DNA of 64,000 nt, taken from NCBI RefSeq assembly GCF_029338255.1, contig NZ_CP119787.1, positions 1,302,001 to 1,366,000 on the forward strand, read 5' to 3'. The translations under genes were made by a program, and so were the position numbers. Below the pieces are notes generated by a model that had not been told where the DNA came from, searched no databases, and saw only the letters and a program-made list of their open reading frames with translations. Source of the DNA: Haloarcula halobia. GTDB lineage: Archaea; Halobacteriota; Halobacteria; Halobacteriales; Haloarculaceae. Positions 45,775 to 55,262 of this stretch are shown here, in pieces (the stretch's first letter is position 1; the number at the start of each line of letters is the position of its first letter).

Positions 45775-46230
45775 ATGGAACACGAGGCCACGGTGGAGGG
45801 TGTCGGTGTCGGCGTCAGCGACGAGGGGACGGGGACGCCGGTCGTCCTCCTGCGCGTCCGCGAGGAGATCGTCCCCATCTTCGTCAGTTCCGACCAGGCC
45901 CAGTCGATGCAACTGGCCATCGACGGCGAACCGTTCGAGCGGCCGCTGACACACGACCTGCTCGTGGACATGGTCGCGGAGTTCGGCGGCGCCATCGACC
46001 GGGTCCGCATCGACGACCTCGCCGACGGGACCTTCTACGCGAAGATCGACACCGAACAGTATCTCGAGTCGGGCCGCAAGGACCTGGTCTTCGACGCGCG
46101 CCCGTCCGACGGCATCGCCATCGGCCTCCGGGTGGACTGCCCGATCGTCGTCTCCGACGAGGTCATCGACGCCGCGGGGCGGTCGCCGGACCAGTTCGAG
46201 ACGGGCGGTGGCGGGGAGTTCGGGGGCTGA
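45775..46230 (+). CDS. Bifunctional nuclease (DUF151)
   Basis: The 151-residue protein has the DUF151 fold of the bifunctional nuclease family: LREEIVPIFVSSDQAQSMQLAIDG, PLTHDLLVDMVAEFGG, and RPSDGIAIGLRVDCPIVVSDEV. Family members cleave DNA and RNA; activity here is inferred. It ends with a Gly-rich tail. It is 51 bases upstream of the HAD phosphatase gene on the same strand. Confidence 0.9.
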   Translation: MEHEATVEGVGVGVSDEGTGTPVVLLRVREEIVPIFVSSDQAQSMQLAIDGEPFERPLTHDLLVDMVAEFGGAIDRVRIDDLADGTFYAKIDTEQYLESGRKDLVFDARPSDGIAIGLRVDCPIVVSDEVIDAAGRSPDQFETGGGGEFGG

Positions 46231-46281
46231 CCTCGCGCCGATGAGAAAGACTCTCGATTGTCCGTCCCCGACAGGCCCCCG

Positions 46282-46938
46282 ATGAGCTACGACTCGGTCA
46301 TCTTCGACAACGACGGCGTCCTCCTGACCCTGACCGGCATGGATGCTCACCGGGAGGGGGCCCGCGAGGCGTTCGCGCGCGTCGGCGTCGACGACCCAGA
46401 CCCGGACCACATCGAGGCGATGAGCATCGGCGTGTCGGTCCCCCGACTCGAGTCGGTGTGTGCCCACTACGACCTCGACCCCGCGCGGTTCTGGGCGGCC
46501 CGGGACGCGGCCATTTCGGCGGCCCAGCGCACGGCGATGCGGGCCGGCGAGAAACGGCCCTACGACGACGTCGACGTCCTCGAGGACCTGACGGTCCCCC
46601 TCGGGGTCGTCTCCTCGAACCAGCAGGCCACAGTCGAGTTCGCGTTCGACCACTTCGGTCTCGCCTCGCGGTTCGAGACGGTCCGCGCCCGCGAACCGAC
46701 CGTCGAGAGCCTCCGCCTCAAAAAGCCCCATCCTCACTACCTCGAGGCGGCGCTGGAGGACCTGGACGTCGACGACTCGCTGTTCGTCGGCGACAACGAG
46801 TCCGACGTGGAGGCGGCCCACCGCGCCGGCATCGACGCCGCGTTCATCCGGCGACCCCACCGCGTCGACGCCGACCTGGAGGTCGACCCGGAGTACGACG
46901 TCCGGGGCCTCGAGGATGTGGTTCGCATCGCCGAGTGA
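46282..46938 (+). CDS. HAD-superfamily hydrolase
   Basis: The 218-residue protein is a class I HAD phosphatase. The nucleophile motif is FDNDGVLL (Asp9 with Asp11). Motif II is VVSSNQQA, the Lys motif is in LRLKKPHP, and motif IV is FVGDNESDV. A cap domain lies at about 20-85. The substrate is a small phosphorylated metabolite of unknown identity. Confidence 0.9.
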   Translation: MSYDSVIFDNDGVLLTLTGMDAHREGAREAFARVGVDDPDPDHIEAMSIGVSVPRLESVCAHYDLDPARFWAARDAAISAAQRTAMRAGEKRPYDDVDVLEDLTVPLGVVSSNQQATVEFAFDHFGLASRFETVRAREPTVESLRLKKPHPHYLEAALEDLDVDDSLFVGDNESDVEAAHRAGIDAAFIRRPHRVDADLEVDPEYDVRGLEDVVRIAE

Positions 46939-47054
46939 CAGGACGAATCCGACGCGAATACGGGGCCATCCGGAATGTCCCCGGGTCGCGACTGGGTGCT
47001 ATCTGGTAAGTAAACTGAAGTCAGGCTTTCCCCCTCGACGGCGAGACTCGATGT

Positions 47055-49532
47055 ATGGAGAAGTCGGCCGGGGGGCCACGACAGGACGGGGACAGCGGCA
47101 CGGATGGCAGTGATCGAGCGGCGGCGGACGCACAACAGTCACCACCGGCCCTGCTGGAGACGCTCGCGGCCCGGGTACCGGAACCGGTCGTCGTCGTCGG
47201 CCCGGACCTCGACATCGTGGTCGCGAACGAGAGTCTGACCGACCTGGTCGGGCTCTCGTCGTCGGTGGTCGTCGGCGAACCGGTGACGTGGCTCTTCCCC
47301 TCGCTCTCTCGGGCTGCCATCGAGGAGAACTGCCGTGCGGACACCGGCGAGTACCTCCGCTCGCCCAGCGACGGGGCCAGCGGCGACGGGTGGGTCGAAC
47401 TCGCCTTCGACGAGCACCGCTGGGACGACCGGACGTACTACGTCGGCGTCGTCCACGACGTGACCGACCGCCACGAGCGCGAGCAGATGCTCGAGCAGTA
47501 CGAGCGCATCGTCGAGACCATCGAGGACGGCGTCTACACGCTCGACGAGACGTTCACCATCCAGACGGTCAACAGCGCCGTCGAATCGATGACCGGCCAC
47601 GCCGCCGAGGACCTCGTCGGCGAGAGCGCGATGGTCCTCGCCGACGAGTCGACCCTGGAGGAGGCGGCGAGACTGGCCGCACAGATGCAGTTCGGCGACC
47701 AGGAGGTCGGGACGCTGACGACGGAACTGACGACGGCGGACGGCGGGACGCTCCCGGTCGAGACGCGGTTCACGACCTACGACCTCGACGACGACCGGTT
47801 CAGACAGGTGGGCGTGGTCCGTGACATCTCCGAGCGCCGCCAGCTGGAAGCGACCCTCGCGGCGCTCCACGACGCGACGCGGTACCTGTTGCACGCAGAG
47901 ACCAAATCGGAGGTCGCAGACCACATCGTCGCCACGGCGACGGACGTGCTCGACCTGCCCGAGGCCTCGATGTTCCTCTTTCACCCCGAGGAGAACGTCC
48001 TGAAACAGACCGCAGTCTCCGGCCACGATGGCGAGCACGCGACGACTCGCCCCGTCACGCCCGACAGCGGCCTCATCTGGGATACGTTCGTCGACAACGA
48101 ACAGGTCTCGTTCGGCCCGGACAGCGACCTGGAACTGGGCGGGGGACTGACCGGCACCGAGTGGACGGGCATCGCCTTCCCGCTCGACGACCACGGTGTG
48201 TTCTTCGTTCGGACCGACGGGGAGGTAGACTCGCGGGTCCGCGAGCTGATCGAGCTGCTCGCTGCCAGCGCCCAGGCCGCGCTGGCCAGGGTCGACCGCG
48301 AGCTGACGCTCCGCCAGCGCGAGTCGGAACGCCGTTCCCAGAACCGTGAACTGCGCCAGCTCGAGGAGGTCAACGCCATCATCAGGCGCATCGACAGGGT
48401 GCTGGTGGAGGCCGAGACGGTCGAGGCCATCGAACAGGCCGTCTGTAACCAGCTGGCGGCGTCGGAACTGTTCTCGCTGGCCTGGATCGGCCGTCAGGAC
48501 GGGACGGATTTGGTCCCCCGCTCCTGGGCCGGCGACTCCGCGCGGTACCTCGACAGCATCGACCGCTCGGTCCAGCCCGAGGGTGGCCCCCCGTCGGTCC
48601 GGACGAGCCGGTCGGAGCGGATGACTGTCGTGTCCGCCATCGGCGACGGTCTGCGCGACGATGCCTGGCGGACGGCGGCCATCTCACAGAACTACCAGTC
48701 CGTCATCAGCGTGCCGCTCCAGTACGACGAGTTCGTCTACGGTGTCCTGACGGTCTACTCCGATCGCTCGGACGCGTTCGGCGAGATGCTCCAGTCGGTG
48801 TTCGCCGAACTGGGCGAGAGCATCGCGAACGCGATACGCGACGTCGAGGCCCGTCAGCGAGGGGCCGCCGACACGGTGCTCGAACTCGACCTCTCGCTGG
48901 GTGCCACCGACACCCTGCTCGTCCAGCTGGCAGACGCCCTCGGGACCACGGTCACCTGCGACGGGGCGGTGCCCCACGAGGACGAGACGACGCGGCTGTT
49001 CATCGAGGTCGAGGGGGATCCGGACGTCGACGTGGCCGAGACCATCGCGTCCATCGTCAGCGTCGAGGCCGTCACCGATCTCTCAGTGGACGACGACGTC
49101 GACCGCTACGAACTCATCGTCGACGGTCCGACCGTCGCGGGGACCCTGACCGAACTCACGGCGAACCTCTCGTCCCTGACGGCGACGGCGCGCGGCATCG
49201 AGGTCACGCTGCACCTGACGACCGACGTCGACGTCCGGGAGTTCGTCGAGCGAATCCAGCGACGCTACCCCGAGACGCACCTCGCCGCCCGCCGGGAGAA
49301 GACGGTCCCCCACCGGACCCACGACGGTATCCGCGCGGCGCTCGAGGAGCGTCTCACCGACCGGCAGCTCGAGGTGCTGAAGACGTCGTACCTGAGCGGC
49401 TTCTTCGACTGGCCGCGCAAGAGCACCGGCCAGGACGTCGCAGAGATGCTCGACGTCTCCCAGCCGACGGTCAACCGGCACCTGCGCGTGAGCGAGCGCA
49501 AACTCATCGAGCTCCTCTTCGACGACGTCTGA
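47055..49532 (+). CDS. Bat-like PAS/GAF sensor regulator with HTH
   Basis: The 825-residue protein has, in order, a PAS domain (about 30-140), a second PAS-PAC unit (about 150-265), a GAF-like region (about 275-400) and a second GAF (about 425-590). The C-terminal bacterioopsin-activator domain ends in an HTH (LTDRQLEVLKTSYLSGFFDWPRKSTGQDVAEMLDVS and QPTVNRHLRVSERKL). Such proteins probably sense light, redox or small molecules and activate genes directly. A HalOD1 gene follows after 113 bases. Confidence 0.88.
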   Translation: MEKSAGGPRQDGDSGTDGSDRAAADAQQSPPALLETLAARVPEPVVVVGPDLDIVVANESLTDLVGLSSSVVVGEPVTWLFPSLSRAAIEENCRADTGEYLRSPSDGASGDGWVELAFDEHRWDDRTYYVGVVHDVTDRHEREQMLEQYERIVETIEDGVYTLDETFTIQTVNSAVESMTGHAAEDLVGESAMVLADESTLEEAARLAAQMQFGDQEVGTLTTELTTADGGTLPVETRFTTYDLDDDRFRQVGVVRDISERRQLEATLAALHDATRYLLHAETKSEVADHIVATATDVLDLPEASMFLFHPEENVLKQTAVSGHDGEHATTRPVTPDSGLIWDTFVDNEQVSFGPDSDLELGGGLTGTEWTGIAFPLDDHGVFFVRTDGEVDSRVRELIELLAASAQAALARVDRELTLRQRESERRSQNRELRQLEEVNAIIRRIDRVLVEAETVEAIEQAVCNQLAASELFSLAWIGRQDGTDLVPRSWAGDSARYLDSIDRSVQPEGGPPSVRTSRSERMTVVSAIGDGLRDDAWRTAAISQNYQSVISVPLQYDEFVYGVLTVYSDRSDAFGEMLQSVFAELGESIANAIRDVEARQRGAADTVLELDLSLGATDTLLVQLADALGTTVTCDGAVPHEDETTRLFIEVEGDPDVDVAETIASIVSVEAVTDLSVDDDVDRYELIVDGPTVAGTLTELTANLSSLTATARGIEVTLHLTTDVDVREFVERIQRRYPETHLAARREKTVPHRTHDGIRAALEERLTDRQLEVLKTSYLSGFFDWPRKSTGQDVAEMLDVSQPTVNRHLRVSERKLIELLFDDV

Positions 49533-49557
49533 GACGGCCCCTGACCGGGGAGCTATA

Positions 49558-49567
49558 CACATATGTG
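49558..49567. promoter_or_regulatory. CACATATGTG palindrome before the HalOD1 gene
   Basis: The perfect 10-base palindrome lies in AT-rich DNA between the Bat-like gene and the HalOD1 gene, 79 bases before the latter's ATG. It could be a binding site. Confidence 0.35.
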
Positions 49568-49645
49568 CCCCGCTGGGGGCGGTGAATCTGATTAGCCGGA
49601 ATCTGTTTTTCGGTATCCCCGGTACGGTACGCCGGCGACTCACGA

Positions 49646-49942
49646 ATGACCGAAACAACACTCGTCTACCGACCCGCGCCGAACGAAACGCTCTCTGACA
49701 CCGTCGTCCGTGCCGTCGCTGACGCGAAGGGCGTCGACCCGCTGGACCTGGACGCTCGCGTCTACGACGCCGTCGACCCAGACGCCCTCGACAGGCTGTT
49801 TACCCCCACAGGCGACGGGTCGGCCCGCCAGGGGATGGTCGCCTTCCCGATGGCGGGCTGTCGCGTCGAGGTCCAGAGCGACCACGCCGTCCGCGTGACC
49901 CCGCCCCGCTCGGCGGAACCCGCCGCCGAGGTCCGCGCCTGA
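49646..49942 (+). CDS. HalOD1 output-domain protein
   Basis: The 98-residue protein has the HalOD1 pattern: TLVYRPAPNETLSDTVVRAVADAKGVDPLDLDARVYDAVDPDALDRLF followed by two beta strands (GMVAFPMAGCRVEVQSDHAVRV). HalOD1 is a haloarchaeal output domain often paired with phosphorelay or regulatory proteins; its mechanism is unknown. Being next to the Bat-like gene suggests a shared pathway. Confidence 0.9.
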   Translation: MTETTLVYRPAPNETLSDTVVRAVADAKGVDPLDLDARVYDAVDPDALDRLFTPTGDGSARQGMVAFPMAGCRVEVQSDHAVRVTPPRSAEPAAEVRA

Positions 49943-50348
49943 ACTCGCCAGCGCCAGCTGACGCCTTCTCCCTGCCGAGTAATAGTCCGTTACCGGTCGC
50001 GATGCCCCTCCGCCGCGTCATCCGGCCTGCAGTCGACGACGGCAGCCGTGTTCGATCGTCGGTATGGGAACCCTACCCCGTTGGTAACTGGTACGTACAA
50101 TACCGATTACTGGGTCGATCTGGTACGTATCTGTCTGTTATAAACTTCCTTGTCGTAAGAATATCCTTACGTGGGTGTCCGACACGTGGTGATATGGGAT
50201 GTGCAAGCGACGTCGCGGGGCGCCTGCCGGTCGTGACGCTCGACGGCGGACCGCCTCGAAGTAATACCGTGTTACCCCCTCTCACGCGGACGGTACAGAC
50301 AGGTTATCGGCCCTCGCCGGGCCGACTCGAAGCGCGGGGGTGTGAGCG
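49943..50348. other. Structured leader region before the terpene-cyclase-like gene
   Basis: About 400 bases contain no large gene. Features seen: CTGGTACGTA twice (50089-50098 and 50120-50129), a TTATAAAC promoter-like box (50139-50146), and the inverted repeat CGTAAG/CTTACG (50154-50171). A short open frame runs through the end to the cyclase start. It looks like a regulated promoter with a long leader. Confidence 0.5.
50154..50171. repeat. Inverted repeat CGTAAG-N6-CTTACG
   Basis: Six-base arms with an AT-rich spacer lie near the predicted transcript start. This could be an operator or a hairpin in the leader. Confidence 0.45.
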
Positions 50349-50352
50349 ATGA
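50194..50352 (+). CDS. Possible short leader peptide, 52 residues
   Basis: An ATG at 50194 opens a 52-codon frame (MGCASDVAGRLPVVTLDGG... start) whose stop overlaps the ATG of the cyclase gene (ATGA). Codon third positions are only moderately GC, and no relatives are recognised, so it may not be a protein. If translated, it would couple translation to the next gene. Confidence 0.3.
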   Translation: MGCASDVAGRLPVVTLDGGPPRSNTVLPPLTRTVQTGYRPSPGRLEARGCER

Positions 50353-51320
50353 GCACCGATAGCCAGCAGGTACAGTCCCCGGACTTCTTCGACCGGATTC
50401 AGCGCGTGACACTCCCCGACCGCGTCACCGAACTGGTCGACGAGTACGAGCAGGTCTGTGGTGAGCGCGACCGGTTCCTCTGGCGGTGGATCTACTCGCT
50501 CTTTCCGGAGTTTACCCTCTCGTCGGTCGACCCCGCCCACGCCGACCACGTGCGCACGCAGAAGACGATACTGACGATGTACGTCACCGTCCTCGACGAC
50601 CTGGTCGAGAACCACGGGGACAGGGCGACGTTCGACGAGGCGCGGCGCCTCGTCCGCGCGCCCGCCACCGTCGACCCCGACCGGGCGGCCGTCGACGAAG
50701 CGTACTTCGCGTTCATCGACCGTCTCTGGACGGAGTTCACGAGCGGTCTCGAGGACGCTCCCCGCCGTGGGGAGTTCGAGGACGTCTTCGACTACGACAT
50801 CACCCAGACGCTGAACGCGATGGACTACAGCGCCGTCGTCAACGAGAACCCGCGCATCGCGAACCTCAACGGGGCCGAGCGCTACGACGCGCACAACATG
50901 GTCATGTTCCCCTACGCCGACGTCGACCTGATGTACTCCTCGACCTTCGACCTCGCGGACTACGGGACACTGCGGGACCTCCTGTGGGACCTCCAGGAGA
51001 TGGCCCGAATCGGCAACTGGCTGACGACGTGGGAGCGGGAGGTCCACGAGGACGATTTCACCGCCGGCATCGTCGTCCTCGCCCTCCAGGAGGGTATCGT
51101 CTCGCCCGACGAGCTGGCGGGCACCGACGAGCAAAAGGAAGCGGTCATCGAGCGCATCAAGGGCCAGAACCTCGAACAGGTCTTCCGGGACCGCTGGGCG
51201 GACCGCTACCGCGCGGTCAGGGACCGGCAGTCCGACGCCGACAGCGTGGACCTCCAGGCCCTCGTCTCCGGGATGGAGACGGTCTTCGAGTACCACGTCG
51301 CGAGTCGCGGCCACAAGTAA
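50349..51320 (+). CDS. Class I terpene-cyclase-like protein
   Basis: The 323-residue protein is predicted to be all-alpha. It contains an aspartate-rich motif DDLVE at residues 83-87 and an NSE-type motif N223-xxx-T227-xxx-E231 (in GNWLTTWERE), 139 residues apart. An Arg at 178 lies about 45 residues before the NSE motif, where class I cyclases place a diphosphate-sensing Arg. Together these would bind Mg-diphosphate and ionise a prenyl diphosphate. The substrate and product are unknown. I know the motifs from bacterial and fungal enzymes; assignment is by pattern only. Confidence 0.65.
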   Translation: MSTDSQQVQSPDFFDRIQRVTLPDRVTELVDEYEQVCGERDRFLWRWIYSLFPEFTLSSVDPAHADHVRTQKTILTMYVTVLDDLVENHGDRATFDEARRLVRAPATVDPDRAAVDEAYFAFIDRLWTEFTSGLEDAPRRGEFEDVFDYDITQTLNAMDYSAVVNENPRIANLNGAERYDAHNMVMFPYADVDLMYSSTFDLADYGTLRDLLWDLQEMARIGNWLTTWEREVHEDDFTAGIVVLALQEGIVSPDELAGTDEQKEAVIERIKGQNLEQVFRDRWADRYRAVRDRQSDADSVDLQALVSGMETVFEYHVASRGHK

Positions 51321-51398
51321 TCCGGCGTCTCGACCGGTCCGGGGTCGGGTTCGCGGCGCCGTCGGCACCTGCAGCACGTTTTATTGTCGACTGATGTG

Positions 51399-51406
51399 AA
51401 TTATAG
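51399..51406 (+). promoter_or_regulatory. TATA-like box of the EF1A gene
   Basis: AATTATAG lies about 40 bases before the ATG at 51444, and TTTTATT 20 bases further upstream may be a second box. Both point to a short leader. Confidence 0.45.
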
Positions 51407-51443
51407 ATGTGGTAACGTTCGCGCGAGCGAGCGACTGATACCT

Positions 51444-52712
51444 ATGTCCGAGACCAAGCCACACCAGAACCTGGCCATCATCGGCCACGTAGACCACGGC
51501 AAGAGCACGCTCGTCGGCCGGTTGCTCTTCGAGACCGGGAGCGTCCCCGAACACATCATCGAACAGCACCGCGAGGAGGCCGAAGAGAAGGGCAAGGGCG
51601 GCTTCGAGTTCGCCTACGTCATGGACAACCTCGCCGAGGAGCGCGAGCGGGGCCTGACGATCGACATCGCCCACCAGAAGTTCGACACCGACACGTACTT
51701 TTTCACCATCGTGGACACGCCCGGCCACCGCGACTTCGTGAAGAACATGATCACCGGCGCGAGCCAGGCCGACCACGCCGTCCTCGTCGTCGCGGCCGAC
51801 GACGGCGTCCAGCCACAGACCCGCGAGCACGTCTTCCTCTCGCGGACGCTGGGCATCGAGGAACTCGTCGTCGCCGTCAACAAGATGGACATGGTCGAGT
51901 ACGACGAGGACCGGTTCCGCGAGGTGGTCGCGGAGGTAGAGGAGTTGCTCAATCAGGTCCGCTTTGCCACCGAGGACGCCTCGTTCCTGCCCATCTCGGC
52001 GTTCGAGGGCGACAACGTCGCCGAACCGTCCGAGAACACGCCGTGGTACGACGGGAAGACGCTCCTGGAGACGCTCAACACCCTGCCCGAGCCACAGCCG
52101 CCGACGGACGCGCCGCTGCGCCTGCCCATCCAGGACGTCTACACGATCTCGGGTATCGGGACCGTCCCGGTCGGCCGCGTCGAGACCGGCATCCTCAACA
52201 CCGGCGACAGGGTCTCCTTCCAGCCGTCGGACGTCGCCGGCGAGGTCAAGACAATCGAGATGCACCACGAGGAGGTCCCGAAGGCGGGCCCCGGCGACAA
52301 CGTCGGGTTCAACGTCCGCGGGATCGGCAAGGACGACATCCGGCGTGGCGACGTCTGTGGCCCGGCCGACGACCCGCCGACGGTCGCCGAGACCTTCCAG
52401 GCCCAGATCGTCGTGATGCAACATCCCTCGGTCATCACCGAGGGCTACACGCCGGTCTTCCACGCTCACACGGCACAGGTCGCCTGTACGTTCGAGTCGC
52501 TGGACCAGACACTCGACCCCTCCTCCGGCGAGGTCGCCGAAGAGAATCCGGACTTCATCGAGAACGGCGACGCCGCCGTGGTCACCATCCGTCCGCAGAA
52601 GCCGCTGAGCATCGAGCCCTCGTCGGAGATTCCGGAACTGGGTTCCTTTGCCATCCGCGACATGGGCCAGACTATCGCAGCGGGGAAGGTGCTGTCGGTC
52701 ACCGAGCGCTGA
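51444..52712 (+). CDS. tuf: Translation elongation factor 1-alpha (possible paralogue)
   Basis: EF1A carries aminoacyl-tRNA to the ribosome. The 422-residue protein has G1 GHVDHGKS, G3 DTPGHRD, G4 NKMD, G5 SAF, and complete domains 2 and 3. Compared with the usual haloarchaeal copy it has DTPGH instead of DCPGH and GLTID instead of GVTID. It is not followed by rpsJ, which normally accompanies tuf. It may be a second EF1A gene; the main copy would lie outside the window. Confidence 0.93.
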   Translation: MSETKPHQNLAIIGHVDHGKSTLVGRLLFETGSVPEHIIEQHREEAEEKGKGGFEFAYVMDNLAEERERGLTIDIAHQKFDTDTYFFTIVDTPGHRDFVKNMITGASQADHAVLVVAADDGVQPQTREHVFLSRTLGIEELVVAVNKMDMVEYDEDRFREVVAEVEELLNQVRFATEDASFLPISAFEGDNVAEPSENTPWYDGKTLLETLNTLPEPQPPTDAPLRLPIQDVYTISGIGTVPVGRVETGILNTGDRVSFQPSDVAGEVKTIEMHHEEVPKAGPGDNVGFNVRGIGKDDIRRGDVCGPADDPPTVAETFQAQIVVMQHPSVITEGYTPVFHAHTAQVACTFESLDQTLDPSSGEVAEENPDFIENGDAAVVTIRPQKPLSIEPSSEIPELGSFAIRDMGQTIAAGKVLSVTER

Positions 52713-52811
52713 CTTCCTCGGTCCCGCAGTGGCAGGGTCGGCGACGACGCGAGTCCGACGCTCGTGTGGCCCCGGGGCGCCGGCGCCTTCGTGCTGTCGC
52801 CGAGCGCGCCC

Positions 52812-53030
52812 TCAGAGCAGGACGGAGACGACGGCGAGCACGATGAAGATGATGACGAGCCACTTCGCTATCGCCATGCTGAGTCCCGCGACGCCACGCG
52901 CGCCGAGGAGTGCCGCGACGAGCGCGAGAATCAGGAAGAGGATAGCGAGCTCGACGAATCCACCGCCGAACTGGAGTACCGGCACGTGCCCGGCCGAAAC
53001 GGCGCTCTGGACCGCGTGGTCGAATCCCAT
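52812..53030 (-). CDS. DUF1328-type small membrane protein
   Basis: The 72-residue protein has two membrane helices ([18 protein letters not shown] and [19 protein letters not shown]) around a short GVAG loop, the pattern of DUF1328/YtjA. Function is unknown. The ATG at 53030 is preferred over the GTG four codons upstream. Confidence 0.82.
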   Translation of the reverse strand: MGFDHAVQSAVSAGHVPVLQFGGGFVELAILFLILALVAALLGARGVAGLSMAIAKWLVIIFIVLAVVSVLL

Positions 53031-53107
53031 GCGTGGTGCCACGAGGCGAACCTTCTTGACACTTTGCCAATAATTTGGGGTTACTGGGGGGAGTCGTCGG
53101 CCGGCGC

Positions 53108-54652
53108 TCAGTCGTCGGCGACCAGCGGTTCGCCCTCGTCGGCCATCAGGCGGTCCATGGCGTCTACCATCGCGCGCACGGACGCGCGTGTTATGTCAGA
53201 GTCGCTCGCGGAGACGGCCACGTGATCGTCGCCGCGGGACATCTCTATCTCGACGGTGACGACGGCGTCGGTGCCGCCGGTGATGGCGTCGACGTGGTAG
53301 TCCTCGAGCGTCGCGTCCGCGGCGTGGGACAGCGCCGTCTCGGTGGCGTTCATCGCGGCGTCGACCGGGCCCGAGCCAACCGAGGCCTCCTTGCGCTCCT
53401 CGCCGTCGACCGAGAGACGGACGCTCGCCGTCGGGGTGTCGGACCCGGAGACCGCCGTGAGCCCCAGGAGCTCGACGCGGCGGTCCGTGGCCTGGCCGGT
53501 GACGTCGTCGGCGATGGTAAGCAGGTCCGCGTCGGTGACGCGCTTGCCCCGGTCGCCGATCTCCTTGACCCGGGCGACGATCTGGGCCAGCTGGTCGTCT
53601 GTGACCTCGACGTCGTGTTCGTCGAGCGCGGCCTTCACGCCGGCCCGCCCGGCGTGCTTGCCCAGGGCGAGCCGTCGCTCGCGGCCCACCTTCTCCGGCG
53701 GGTACGGCTCGTACATCGAGTCGTCTTTCAGCGTGCCGTCGGTGTGGATGCCCGACTCGTGGGTGAAAGCGTTCTGACCGACGACGGCCTTGTTCGGGGC
53801 CAGCGGGATGCCCGTGCGGTTGGCGATGAGTTCGGCGAGGTCGTACACCTCGGTCAGTTCCATCGTCTCGACGCCGTAGCCATGCGAGAGCGCGATGGCG
53901 ACCTCTTCGAGGGCGACGTTGCCCGCGCGTTCGCCGATGCCGTTGATGGTGCCGTGGACCATGTCCGCGCCCGCGGCCACCGACGTGAGGGCGTTCATCA
54001 CGGCCAGCCCCAGGTCGTCGTGGGTGTGGGTGCTGACCGGACCCAGCTCGGAGAGCCGGGAGACGCTCTCGAGCGCGCGGTCCGGCGTGGCGTGGCCGAC
54101 GGTGTCGGCCCAGCAGATGCGGTCCGCGCCGGCGTCGAGCGCCGAGCCGAGCAGTTCCTCGAGGTAGTCGAGGTCGGCACGGGAGCCGTCCTCGCCGATG
54201 ACCTCGACCCACAGGCCGTGGTCCTTCGCGTACTCGACGAGGTCGACCGTGTTGTGGACGTTGTCCTGCTTCGAGGTGCCGACCTTCTGCTCGACGTGCT
54301 TGTCGCTGGCAGGGACGACGAGAGCGACGCCGTCGACGCCACATTCCAGGGCGAGGTCGATGTCGTTTCGGATGCCGCGAGAGAAACTCGTCACGGCCGC
54401 GTCCAGGTCGAGTTCGGCGACCCGCGAGATGGTCTCGCGCTCGCCGGGCCCGGTACACGCGCTGCCGGCCTCGATGACGTCGACGCCGGCCTCGTCGAGT
54501 TTGCGGGCGATGCGGGCCTTGTCGTCGGGCGTCAGCGAGACGCCGGGGGCCTGCTCGCCGTCGCGCAGGGTCGTATCCAGAAACTGTACCTCGCCGACGT
54601 CTTCGAGGGGACGCGTCGCTGGGTGGTCCCCGAACAGTGTGTGCTGACTCAC
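53108..54652 (-). CDS. cimA: (R)-citramalate synthase
   Basis: The enzyme condenses pyruvate with acetyl-CoA to citramalate, the first step of a threonine-independent isoleucine route. The 514-residue protein has the HMGL-like TIM barrel ([40 protein letters not shown]) and a C-terminal LeuA-type allosteric domain (about 380-510). Homoisocitrate or 2-isopropylmalate synthases share this layout; the overall sequence fits haloarchaeal CimA better. A minus-strand TATA-like box lies about 120 bases upstream, leaving a leader with a GC hairpin. Confidence 0.85.
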   Translation of the reverse strand: MSQHTLFGDHPATRPLEDVGEVQFLDTTLRDGEQAPGVSLTPDDKARIARKLDEAGVDVIEAGSACTGPGERETISRVAELDLDAAVTSFSRGIRNDIDLALECGVDGVALVVPASDKHVEQKVGTSKQDNVHNTVDLVEYAKDHGLWVEVIGEDGSRADLDYLEELLGSALDAGADRICWADTVGHATPDRALESVSRLSELGPVSTHTHDDLGLAVMNALTSVAAGADMVHGTINGIGERAGNVALEEVAIALSHGYGVETMELTEVYDLAELIANRTGIPLAPNKAVVGQNAFTHESGIHTDGTLKDDSMYEPYPPEKVGRERRLALGKHAGRAGVKAALDEHDVEVTDDQLAQIVARVKEIGDRGKRVTDADLLTIADDVTGQATDRRVELLGLTAVSGSDTPTASVRLSVDGEERKEASVGSGPVDAAMNATETALSHAADATLEDYHVDAITGGTDAVVTVEIEMSRGDDHVAVSASDSDITRASVRAMVDAMDRLMADEGEPLVADD

Positions 54653-54797
54653 AGAAAGGTCACTTCCGTCACTCTTGGGGGCGAATTTCGCGCCCAGCCG
54701 CCTCGCGGCGACTTCCTCTATCCTCCGTCGGGTGTCCCGACATTGTACTCTGACGTGACACGCTCACACTATAAAAAGTGACGGATACGCGCCGCGG
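54653..54797. other. Upstream region of cimA
   Basis: It contains a minus-strand CTTTTTATAG box (about 54770-54780) and, between it and the start, a GC-rich segment able to pair (CGCCGCGAGGCGG). The leader of about 90 bases is longer than usual in this window and could host regulation. No riboswitch was recognised. Confidence 0.35.
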
Positions 54798-55151
54798 TCA
54801 GGACTCGACGACGACGGTGTCCCCGACCGCCACGTCCTCGGCCGCCCCGGCGGGCAGTTCCAGGACCGTGTCGGCTTTCGCCCACCCGAACGAGCGCCAG
54901 GGGTGCATCGTCCTGACCGCTGTGACCTCGTCGTCGGCGACCCACACCACGTCGATGGGAAACCGGACGAACAGCATGTGAATAGAGCGCCGGCCGACCC
55001 GGTCGAAGGGGAACACGAGACCGTAGTCGTCGGGTATCGACCGGCGGAGCATCAGCCCGCGGCCCTGCTGGAACAGCGAGTCGGCCCGCTCGACGTCGGT
55101 AGCCAGTGGCCGGGCCGCTCCCGCCGGGTCGTGGACGATGCGCATACCCAT
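54798..55151 (-). CDS. DUF192 protein
   Basis: The 117-residue protein matches DUF192: DSLFQQGRGLMLRRSIPDDYGLVFPFDRVGRRSIHMLFVRFPIDVVWV and the final VLELPAGAAEDVAVGDTV. DUF192 proteins are small beta-rich proteins of unknown function. The ATG at 55151 is used; one at 55145 is possible. It shares its divergent upstream region with the sensor kinase. Confidence 0.87.
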   Translation of the reverse strand: MGMRIVHDPAGAARPLATDVERADSLFQQGRGLMLRRSIPDDYGLVFPFDRVGRRSIHMLFVRFPIDVVWVADDEVTAVRTMHPWRSFGWAKADTVLELPAGAAEDVAVGDTVVVES

Positions 55152-55262
55152 CGCCTGGAGCGAGGCGGAGTTAGGTGTTCTGCCCGCGGCGGTGACTGGT
55201 GGATTCTTATCGCGTGGGAATCCGTCCCCGTTTTAATCACACTGGGCGTGTCAATTCCACTG

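Noticed and set aside
50002-50193. Extending the short leader frame upstream to 50002
   Set aside because: The AT-rich promoter boxes and repeats lie in this part, so it is unlikely to be translated.
52764-53225. A 153-codon plus-strand frame over the DUF1328 gene
   Set aside because: It is antisense to a gene with two clear membrane helices and has no homology signal.
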